From contig JAAONU010000006.1 in the NCBI GenBank assembly GCA_012932295.1, positions 22,943,929 to 23,007,928 of the forward strand: DNA of 64,000 nt, given 5' to 3'. The translations under genes and the position numbers were made by a program. This DNA is from Cyclina sinensis. Lineage: Eukaryota > Mollusca > Bivalvia > Venerida > Veneridae. Of this stretch, positions 27,029 through 39,000 are shown piece by piece; position 1 is the first letter of the stretch; the number at the start of each line of letters is the position of its first letter. The notes under the pieces are model-generated. The model ran no database searches and was not told the origin of the DNA. It saw nothing but the letters and a program-made list of their open reading frames with translations.

Positions 27029-30000
27029 CTGTCAAAACTAAATTCCACTCTTGATTTTATGCCGGATATAAATCATAATCCGATGCAGGCGTCTCAAACT
27101 TGAAAACGAAATTAAAATGAAACCGACTTAACTTTAATTAGTCTGCCTGTGTCTATTTTCTAATTTTTATCTCCAAGATGATCAGTGATGTGCTTAATTG
27201 TCTTAACCAAATTGCAGTATTGGATTGTTAAAGCCGGATATGGATCATAGTTCACAGCAGGGTTTTCAAGTTTAAAAATAAATTCAATCAAACCGTGCCT
27301 CTTGTTAAAATTTTCTTTGCTGGCTGATCTAATATTGCGTAACAGTGATGTACTTTATTGTCTTAAAACAACATTGCGATTTAAAGTAGGTTTTCTATGA
27401 TAATATTAAGAACACTTAAATGTGTTCTTAGGTCTGCTTGTGCTTCTGTCTTTTAGATGAAAAACTAAACTGTAATGACTTTTAAAAAGTAAAAACAAGT
27501 AGCAGGTTCAATTATTCTTAAAAAGACCTTCTGTTGAAATAATTAGTTTGCCTTTGCTTTGATTACATCGAGTATATGTAGATCTAATTTATCTAAACTG
27601 TCATGTTTATGGTTAGACATCTTTTTTCACCTATGATAAAACATGATTACCTATAAACAGCAAAGAAATTTAAGTCAGTAATACAACATTTAAAATTTTG
27701 CTTCAGAAAGTTAAACAGCTTCATAACATTAAACTTGCTTAACCAGTTTGCTGTATCTTATAACAATAAACAAAAAGTTTGTTTGCTATGAGATATCAAT
27801 TAATTCATAGAACGAATAATCAATTTACAGTTACAATTTACTTAGATGAATCATAGATAACATCTCAATCTGACGAACTGTTAAATTAAGCTCTTGTGAT
27901 ATTCTCCGGTAGATTAATTCTTTTTATTTTACCAAAATTTCACGAAAAACTGCTTTTAAGAAGTACATGTTTCAATCTTAAAAAGATATCTGTATAAAAG
28001 GGTACAGTTAAATGGGTGTCATAATTATTTCGTTTTCCGTAGTACAAGAAATATCATCAACAATAATATTTAAAATAAGAAGAGAAAAAAAGCAAACGTA
28101 TTATTTGTAAGATCAATATCTTACAAACGTACGTTTGTGCATTGAAGCAATTATTTTTTTCTGCATACACAAACTCGAATGCTGTACATATTAACACTTT
28201 GGAAAAAAAAAGAAAAAAAATCCGAAATGCAAGAAATAAATATTAGAGAAAAGGTCTATTCAGCGGTAGATGCTAAATTTTTTATAACAATCAGGAACAA
28301 ATAAAGACCATATTTTATAGCCTTCAGGCATTTTCTCAAGAGCAAATTTTGTTACTAAAGTGTTTTACTGTGACTGATCAAGGAACACCGACAAAGACAA
28401 TTAACGGTGACTTATCAAAACAAAGTCAGTATGTCACCCCCATATTACGTAACCACATCCCTTCACCACAGGACACCGCGAAAGACAAAAGAGTGTGATA
28501 ATAATAGTAGCGCTAAATAATGCACTTTGATTGTCAAGTATTGTTTGAAACTGTATCATAGAATAAAACAATTTTTAGTTAACATTCTACATCAACATGC
28601 GGTTGATGAGCGAAATGTTTAATTTTGTCCATTTTGTAAACTTTCAGAGGTGTTCAAATAATTGAAATCATATTTTCAACTTTAGAAAAGGAACAGTAAT
28701 ATGTGTTTTACACAATTCAATCTTTAATTTTGAACAGTCTTTATTCACCGTCTTTCATGTATTTAATAATTGAAGTTAATAATATGTTCAAGTCAGGAAT
28801 AAAACAAACAGAAAAGTAATGATAATGCAATAAAATGATGTCACAGAATTCACGCGATAAAAGACAGCATGTCACCTTGAAATGTGCTAAAGTTATACAA
28901 AGTTTAACGGGACTTAGGCATGACAGCGAAATTAAGCAGCCTTTTAATGGCGGACAGTCACGTGACGGCGGCGTTCAATTTATCAATTATGGAACGGTCC
29001 TTATGTGCACTATAACTTCAGAAGCAGATATAAGATCTTCGGTAATGATCAATATTCATACATTAATAACAACTTTTTAAAGGCTAACAGTTTATATTTA
29101 AAGAGGTTCACTCAGTTTTTATCATAATTTAGGCATCACACGAAGTCAGGGGTGTTTAAAGTCTTCGTTTTTATTTTATTATTTGCAATGATAGGTTTTT
29201 GTTTTTTTTTCTCAAGACTAGCCCTACAAGATAATGATTTTTGCGCAGGTTGATCGAGATGGCAGGGTATTTTGGCGACAACTTCAACCAAGAAAACCAT
29301 ATTCATCAAGTTTTATTTACTAGACTGGTTCTCTTTTATTATAAAAAATTAGTTCCCCAAGACGAGAAAGAGAAATATACTGTACCAGTCAGTGTAACAA
29401 GGTACATAACATGTGACCAGATCGCCCCAATCAAAGGTAGCGTGGGTTTATTCCATGTGATCAATCCCACCAATCAAAGGAAGCGTGGGTTTATTTCATG
29501 TGATCAGATTGCACCAATCAAGTATAACTTGTGTTCACCTATCCAATCATTTCTTTGGGCGCGAAATGGAAGAAGCAGATTTCAGCAATTCATGTCTCAA
29601 AAATTGCCTTTTTTCGAAGTCTTCGTCGTTTTGAAAGTAAGATGAGGTAAGTCAAAGTTTTTGTATAATACTTTTCAGTTTTACTGAACACATGCTTGGA
29701 ATTAAATGCTTGATCATGCCCTGCAATGAATGGCTTATGTAATTTTTGTATGCTTCCGTTTTTAAACGGGTGTTGGTAAGTTCGGTAAAGTGTTGTTCAA
29801 CGTCAAAATTAAATTTCGTATTGCAGATATTAAACTGAATTTTCTTTTGAAAAATATTTAGATATTATATCAAATGACAAGCTACGATTAGTTATTGATG
29901 TATCGAGTATTGATGTGTTGCAGTATATTGTAAAAGTTTTATATATTTTAAATGTGCTTTCATTTTAATACATTGCCGTTATTAGATCATAAAGCGATTT

Positions 30001-33000
30001 AAATTAAAGATCTAGCCGTAACCATTGAATACATTACCTTCTTCGGCGTCATTTTAAGTGTAAAAAAGTAACTATGATTATAAAACTTTAGAATCAGTTA
30101 TAATAATTTTTATAATGACAGTTGCATGACAAACACAAATTATATAATTACCTGCGGAGACAAATTAATAACCTATCTAACGACCGACACGTGTCGTTAG
30201 CACCTTTCTATGATCAGCAGTGTACCCCAGCATGCCTTTTCACACCTACTCTATCACCTTTACGGGTACATACGGTATTTTTATTGTTACCATTTTTTCT
30301 GTTTTTCACTATAAAATTATTTTGCCGATATTTCGGTAAATCATTTCCATATTAAGAGATAAGTGAGACTGAATAATTCTGTGAATAAGCCCTGATGGAT
30401 AATTGATTATTTGTTTAAACATTCACAAATGTCGGCAATTAGATAAGTAACCACAGTTTAGCGATTATTTCATGATCGAAATCGAAATTAAGAAAATTAT
30501 TTTATTAATTAAAAAGACAAAATATGATTTTATAAGACGCACTGGTAATGAAATTGTAAAATGTGTAACATCCTGTTCCTAGTTCCTTAACATGATTGAC
30601 TAAACAATTGTTTGTAATTGACAACGCATGTACATACACTAAAAAGTTTTTATAATTTGATAAGAATAAATATTTTCATCGGCGCTAAGAACTCACAACG
30701 CTAATCAATAAACTAGTGTATATAGTATATTAAGCAGAACAGAACATAACAATATATGTTTTTATCAAGGTTTTTACTTGGGGTATATCAAATGCTTTGT
30801 AGTCGGAAACAAAAGTTAAATGACACCGGAACAAGAAATTACTTTAGTTTTTTTCATAAAGGGAAAAAAATCAGATAATACATATAAAAAACAACGAACA
30901 AATAACTGCTGAGTTCGGTACGTTGTATTTAGGGATATTGTTTGGGGGGACCTAATTTATCAAAGTTATTCCTATAAATTAAAGGAAAAATTTCAACAAA
31001 GTTTGTATAATGATGTTGTTAGAGAACTTAAGATGGGAGTTAATCAAATTACCATGTCATTAATAAAGGTGTTGATTAGATGTTGTATGATACACTTGGC
31101 CTGTAACGGTAAAAGTGTTTATCAAGTTAGTGAATACTTATGCCATAATAACAAAATTTATTCGTAAGTCAGTTTAGCTTTTTTCTCTTTATTTTATATT
31201 GTTAGCGTTTTATGCCGTCCCGCGACTGACTCACAGATCATCACAGGCATAATGTTAATAATGTACATTAGAAATTAATAGTGCCCTGGTTCAGTGGTAT
31301 ACCTAGCGAAAAAAGAATTACTGATTGGAAGGACATGAGTTTGCACACCGTTAGGTCAACAACTTTTTTCTTCCATTCTAAAGGTGTATAGAAGCGTAAA
31401 ATTATGTTGTTGTTTTTTTTCTCATGATATTTTGATTTCTCTTTAATTTTCAGAAGAACAGCTTCTTTAAATAATACGCGTTGTTCCCGTTTTTTACATT
31501 CATAAATATATTTTCTTCAATGTAAAATAACTAATGAATTTGTTAGTGGAATATAGATTAAAAATCTGTTTTTTACCCGTTTTCTATGAAACATAACATC
31601 CCTTCACGTGCTTCAACAGGTCACGTGCATCACTCAGTAGCGGTATATGATTCAATTTTTTCAGAGAAATGTAGGACGAAGAATTAAATAAATCACACAT
31701 TCAATATGTATGAACATGATAATTGCAGTTATATTAACATTTCTTCTCCTTACTTATCTTTTCTTCGCTTTACTTATATTTACCTTACTTCTCCTTACTA
31801 ATCTCTACGCATCCTTACTTATCTTTATGCATCCTTACTTCTTATTTGTCATTATGCATCCATACTTCCTTACGTTTATGCACACCATGTTTTTTGCAAA
31901 TTGCGAATGCGCAACTTTTAAACATGTGAAAAATAATTCTATGTAAAACTGCGAACACACAAAAAAGTAAGAATGAGCGTAATTTATTGATGAAATATGC
32001 AACTCTTAATCATCCCAGCATCTTTCCATGACAATAACAATTTCGAAATAGGTAATACAATTTTTTATGCAAAAGTGATCAAACACGGAAGTAAATGTTT
32101 AAAATTAATAATTGAAAATTAATTAAAATACAAAATCAATACTATCATTTTGTATTTTCAGACAAATGGACCTTCATGATGCCATTGCAGAGCTGCAGGA
32201 GCAGATGCAAGTCTTGCACGATTCCCAGAAAAAAGTCACAGCCACAAGACAATGAAGCAGAATAAAAGAACAAAAAGAATAAAACTTTATGAAATGCATG
32301 TTGTAAATGTATGTCCTTGTTAGAAACAGTGAAATTACTCACAATAATCCTATAAATTAAGTATGTTTATCTGTGCAAGTGAAACAGGGTCTTATATATA
32401 AGCTGTGATCGTAGCAAGTAAAAATGCCACTTCCACATAGTTTTATAAGAGTTTTAAAAATATTTCTCATTTATATGTAGTACAGCTAAACAATGACCCG
32501 TGACTACATACACATACAGTGATACTTGGATTTCTATTGATTAACGATAACGTATGAAACAATACCAATGGCATGAGCTGACAAATCTTTGGTATTACAT
32601 ATGTTATTGTAATTTGAATATATGTTTCCAAGTGGCCAAGGTTCACTAGTCATTGTTTGCATAACTTCAAGATTGATTTCAGTTATGTTCTTATCATTGC
32701 AATATGCTTGGTTTTATTATTGATTGTTACTCTTTTATGATCATATTACATTTATTAATAAACTTGTTCATAAAATACTATTCATTAAATTCAGAACTAA
32801 TTTGAATTACTTTTGTTTGTGCACATCCTCATCCTTTACAAGTTACTGAGTAAATTTTTATCATGCTTATGGCATATTTCGTGTACGCCAAAGTAAACTT
32901 TCTGTAAGTATATCTATTTAAAAAAGGTATGTTTCCTACCGTTCTCTCAGACATTGCAGGTCTTTATATTTTTTGTATGCTTCAAGTAGATACGATGAGG

Positions 33001-36000
33001 ATCTTAACTAGTCCGTTCTAGAAATGAGTAGTAACTACATATAATCATCCCGCACATCATGTACATGTAAATTATCGGTCTATATTTGGTTCCCGTATCC
33101 TGTAATATATCATGTCCGTGTTCTTGATCCGTACATGTTATATAATAAGTCCGTATATGTGTCATGTACGGCGTTTAGCTTTCCCGTATTCATTGAAAAT
33201 ACAATTCCGTATTTCCTACGTATATCTACAGTATACAAAGTCCGTATTCTTGCCCCGTATTTGTGTCATATACGCTTTTAAGCATTTCCGTATTCTATGA
33301 AAATACATTTCCGTATATTCGTCGTATATCTCTAGTATACATAGTCCGTATTCTATCCCGTATATGCATCATGTACGATTTTTAGCTTTCCCGTATTCTA
33401 TGAAAATACAAGTCCGTATATTGGTAAACTAGATGTTGTTATAGCCCGTATATGGCTGAAATACGGGTTTCGTACTGTGCGTATATTACAAATATACGGA
33501 CACATATACATACATGTATATTGGAAGAATACGGAAATCCGTATTTGTATGACAAATATACGGAGTTTCCGTATACCTGATGTTCCGAATACTGATTAGT
33601 ATATTATGCCCGTATATTATGCGAATACGTCCCGTATATGCCCGTATATCTAAAAAATACGGGACCGTACATTTCCGTATATTGATGTATTTTTCGCAGT
33701 GTAATGTGATCTTCAATAACATCCCAATAATGGTCGGCTCCTATCAGCATGGATATGGGATGTGCCAGGTTCAATCCTCTTAGGTAAGGAAAATGGGAAG
33801 CCGTATTGTGTAGTCATACTGATGGGCGTTGCTATAATAGGTATGATTAATACATGGATGGGTATCCTCTCTATCTGGTCTGTGATAAGATAAACTGTTG
33901 CTGTATCTAAGTATTGTAATTGTTGCCATTGCTTACCGAACGTTGAGAGGTGTACTGATTCTGTTCCAGTTCTGTGTAGTTGAATTGGCTAGCGACTCGG
34001 TGATAAAGGACTTATGTGCACCTTCGTCAAAAAGGATTTCAGCGTCTGTCTGTATGTGACCGAAAGTTACTTTACCCACGGCTGTTTTCAAAACAACACC
34101 CTTTTTGGATTCTAAGGTAGAGGAGTGTAGCATTGTCATTTCCAGTTTGAATGGCTCTACTTCTGGTAAATTTTCTTATTTTTCTGTTCTTGATTCTTGT
34201 TGTTACTTTCTCTGGTTGGCTTTCTTTTTTGATTTGATATCATTCTTGTATAAAAGGATGCTGTGGATACACGGTCGTTTCCTTACGGTGAGTGATTCTG
34301 ACTTCAGACTTCAGTTATGTGGACTTCTTTTCTCATCGCGGTTCTGAGTTCTTCTAAATCGCAGTTATTATCCCCATGTTCTTGTGTAATGTTCTTTCTC
34401 ACTTCAGGCGGCATTTTATCTACAATAATTGGCACTAACAGGCTTCCATAACTTTCTTGGTTCTGTCCCATTGACTGTAGTCTTTGAATATACAACAATA
34501 TGACAACTACAACATGACATCAAGGTCTTAGGAAAACGTAAACACTGAAATTGGCACCAATGTCATATGGAAACTGGCGTTAACATAATGTTATATTTCC
34601 TCGACACCTGGGTTTCCAATATTGTTACTTATCAAGCCAATGAGACAGCATCCCTTTATTCACCTATATAAGTTGGTGTGGAAAGCAAGCATGTAAATAT
34701 CAACCTATGCCTGACAATGTTTATATCACAAGAAAACTAATATAATACCATTTTTGTATTTCTTCAGGTAAATGAATTGTCCTTAAAATGATATAAGTCT
34801 GATAATGAGTTCTTTTTTCTGAAAAAAGAAAGTGAAAAGAAATATTCCTGGAAACAGCCATGTACTATTTTGGTCCTTCAAATGTTAAAGTTTACCAACG
34901 TAAAATTTGCCTGATATTTTACAAGTTTATATGAAAGAAATTTAAGCCATGAAGTTTTGTTTAGTTTTTGTTTTGTTTTTTCAAAGACTAAACTGATGAT
35001 TATTTGCAACTGAAGCTAAATATAGCTTTTCACAGATGATACCTATAATGGGGGACATTATATTTGTTACCTAAGAGACATCCACTCAACCCCCTGAGAG
35101 TATTAGATGCACATGAGAACCATTTACATGCAGAATCGAACGCTACTTCAACCCATTTAAGACAGAAATACTTGATCCTGGCTTTAAGGCAATGCGTTAA
35201 ATCTATACTCCGCAACTGTACCAAATGCAGACAGGTACAAGGCAAGCCATACAAAGCACCAGATCCACTGCAGTTACAAAAGTACAAGTAGAATAATGTC
35301 CACCCTTCAGCGTAACAGGTGTTGACTACATGAAGTTGCACTTTACATGAGAGACCATTCCAGAGGTGAGTCAAAGGTTTTAAGTCTGTTTACATGCGCC
35401 AGTACTTGAGCCTTACACCTAGAGATTGTGCCAAACTTGTCACAGGAGTCTTTTTTTTTCTTGCATTTCTTGCATTTAGACATTTTTGTAGCATGAGGTC
35501 TGTTCAGAAGATCATAATGTCAGACAATGCTACTTCCTTTACCGGTGCATCTCATGTCCTGTAACAAATCTTGCAGTCAACAACAGGGGAAACTTTAAGC
35601 AGAAAGGGCATAGAATGGCACTTCATTCCGAAACGAGCACCATGGTATGGAGGATGGTGGGAGCTGCACCAAAGTAAGTTTTAGGGCACTCCCTCGTTAC
35701 CATAGATACATTACAGACAGTTGTCACAGAGATCGACGCTATGCTGAATGATAGACCATTAACACAAGTACTTTTAAGCGGGAATGAATTTGAATCACTG
35801 AGGCCCTCACACCATCTCTACAGTTGCAGATTGATGTCTTTTCTGCTTTACACCACAACCATAGATTTAGAAAATTCATCTTGAACTGACGAACACTTTA
35901 CAATTACTAAATAGGCAAGATTAAATTCCATGATCCTTGACCATTTTTGTAAACGATGGTGAACAGTATTGAAATAAACCTTGTACAGATTTCACTGTTT

Positions 36001-39000
36001 CATAAACATGTAATTCATATAAATTCTTTTAGCGGCCCAAGGATGTCGAGAACAGGTAACGTTATGTTAACGCCAATTTCCATGTGATGTTGGCACCAAT
36101 ATCATTGTTTATGTTTACATCAGACCTTGATGTCATATTGTTGTTGTTGATTTATCTTGCTAGCAGACATAAAAAAGGATCGAATCGTTCAGACGCGTTG
36201 TATTTTTTCACAGAATTTCCATCACGCCTTTCCAACACCAGGTTATCAGGAGGAAGGATTTAGTGCAGTTCCACATTTCGTAGATCATGAGCATTAATCA
36301 GATTAAAAATTTTCAGTTTGATAAATGGCATTTAAGGTTAACTTAAGACAAATTTTGACCATTTCAGGGATACAGTAATACTTTGCACAACAAAGTTATT
36401 CCTATTTAAATGGAAATATGTTTACCTTTTGTCAGGGCTTCTGTTATTATAAGAAATTCTGATATAATGCCACCTGTTTCTTTGTTGATTTATTAGACAC
36501 ACCTCTACCTCCTGAGTATGTAAATAAAGTTAATCTCTAACCTTGATAGTCATTGTACTTTTAACATGTTTAATGTCAAGGTTGTTTAGTAAACTCATGT
36601 CCTTTCCAGCATGGTAGAACACAGTTCTATAAATCTTGATTTTGCTACAATTTTTTTGTATTTTGTTCATGACTTTGGTTTGAAAAGCTTTCTTGATCTG
36701 TTTGTTTAAAAACATTTAGTAGTAAGATATTGGCTGTCCTTGATTTTGTAATGGTCAAGGTTGTTCACAAATATGGTCATTCCAGCTTGGTTTAGCAAAT
36801 CTTAAAATCTATCAATCTTAATGTTGCTACTTATTTTCTATACTTTATACATGTATTTTTTAAAGGCTTACTTTAAAAAAGACACACAAAAAAGCTTTGA
36901 TCATTAGATAGAGGTTCTTAAAAAAATATACCGTTTCTTCCTTCTTCATAAAGCGCATGCGTAAATAATTGGCCAGTACTTGATTGAGTTTACCGATTAG
37001 AAATCAATATTTAAAAAACTTGATTGTAGATATAAGTGACTATAAGTAGATAGTAGTTATCAATAACTTGAAGTAGCACTGTATATCCATCCACCTGTCT
37101 GTACTTAAAGGTAACTAAAATTTGCAGTACTTACTTAGAGACAAGAATTTGCCACTTCTTTTGTGAAGAATATGTTCTACCAGATTCACCATGCAAAGTT
37201 GTATCAGTCCTGAGCTATTATTTCACTTAAAGAACTTTTAAAGCCAGTTTGTTAAATATCTGTATCTCTGTCTTGTGATTTAGATTAATTCTTGCTGTGA
37301 AAAATTAACATACAGCATGCATTCAAGATACCAAAGTTTACATGAGTCTTTCAGATAATAGAAAAGTTAGATAAGTATAGCAATACATTTGTATTACCTT
37401 TTCTGCTGTTATATAGTAGTGTTGAGAGTGGGTCAGTGGTCCACTGGTAATGCGCTGAGCTGGTAACCCAGGGGTGCCGATATTGATCCCTCGTTCCTCC
37501 ACTAACATTACTAGTTGTCTTTCAGATGAGACGTTAAACTGAGGTCCCGTGAATCAGTGTTGTACACTGAGCATGCAAAAGAACCAGGGGTGTCTCTGGA
37601 ATGGGATGCTCCACCTATCTTGCACTATCCCCCACAGCATAGAATAATTAATCCCTGCAGGATGGTGTCTGTCACATGGGCAACTGGTACTGACGATTGA
37701 TAAACTCAAATAGAGAGACTGTTGAGCACTAGGGCAGTGAAAAATATGTGAAGCAACCATTCTGTCCTCAGGCATGATGCAGTGCCAGTTAACTGACTGT
37801 TTAGTATTCTAGTTTTTTCTTTGCAATGAAGATCTTGTTTTTCTGCTGTTTTATTCTTTTGGTTACAACTGATGCAGAAAGTTTTAGCACTTCTGAAATA
37901 GTATTAGTCTTCTGTAGATACCTTGATAAATCTAAAATACAAAAAAATGCAGACTTATGCCTCCTTTTGAAGAGAGCTATTGTTTCCTTTGCCTCTTGAG
38001 CTATATGATACTTTTACAGTTCTAATAAGTCACTGCCAGTCATGAAGCTCTAGGTCTTGCCCAGTCATTAAGCTGTTTGAGTGTCCTTGTTATTAAACAG
38101 ATCCTGTAGTTGTTAACATGAAATTTTTGGTAAATGATCATTGTAGCAGCCTATGTCATACTTGCCGAAAGTGAACTACATATTACATCAGCTGTAGACA
38201 CTAGCAACTTACTAGTATAAGTTTTTTGTAACAGTTATGAATCATGAGTATTTCATCTGTCCATCAGTGAAAGTTCTCAACTTTATTGCATTTTTTGTGG
38301 TTTAGCAGCTGTAGTATTGTTAACCAGAGGTTTCCATCAGCCATATATGTCGGTTGTTTAGCACTTTTTGCATTGTCAATAGCAGATTAACCACAGGTGT
38401 CCATCAGCCTTAAACATTACTTTATTAAGCAGCTTTTGCATCGTGACTGACTGAGGTGTCCATCAGCCATAAACATTGCTTTATTCAGCAGCTTTTGCAT
38501 TGCAACTGACAGAGGTGTCCATCAGCCATATACATTGGTTTATTCAGCAGCTTTTGCATTGTGACTGACACAGGTGTCCATCAGCCATATACATTGGTTA
38601 TTAAGCAGCTTTTGCATTGTGACTGACACAGGTGTCCATCAGCCATATACATTGGTTTATTCAGCAGCTTTTGTCTTGTGACTGACAGAGGTGTCCATCA
38701 GCCATAAACATTGGTTTGTTCAGCAGCTTTTGCATTGTGACTGACTGAGGTTTCCATCAGCCATAAACATTGGTTTATTCAGCAGCTCTTGCCTTGTGAC
38801 TGACAGAGGTGTCCATCAGCCATAAACATTGGTTTATTCAGCAGCTTTTGCCTTGTGACTGACAGAGGTGTCAAATGCCATAAACATTGGTTTATCAAGC
38901 AGCTTTTGCACTGTAACTGACAGAATTGTCCATCAGCCATAAACATTGGTTTATTTAGCAGCTTTTGCCTTGTAATTGACAGAGGTGTCCATCGGCCATA

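Larger units (their letters stand above)
26523..33704. mobile_element. CACTA/EnSpm-like DNA transposon, 7176 bp, TAA target duplication
   Basis: The ends are CACTGCGAAAAA at 26526 and its reverse complement ending at 33701. The 3-bp TAA lies on both sides (26523-26525, 33702-33704). CACT-type ends, a 3-bp duplication and dense subterminal short motifs are hallmarks of CACTA/EnSpm elements. Excising it with one TAA joins the flanking BEL pol frame (DHIT-RWSG). No transposase is recognised; the interior is AT-rich with only small frames, so the element is probably non-autonomous. Confidence 0.8.
24250..34620 (-). mobile_element. BEL/Pao LTR retrotransposon A, broken, split by a CACTA-like element
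   Basis: Read on the minus strand from 34620 downward: LTR-like segment, gag, protease, [CACTA-like insertion 26526-33701], reverse transcriptase with a 640-bp tandem duplication, RNase H. The integrase and far LTR are missing. Many stops and frame changes make it inactive. It sits antisense within the LRP intron. Domain order is that of BEL/Pao elements. Confidence 0.8.

Noticed and set aside
31710..31946. Hydrophobic 78-codon frame as membrane protein
   Set aside because: It arises from a degenerate pyrimidine-rich tandem repeat.
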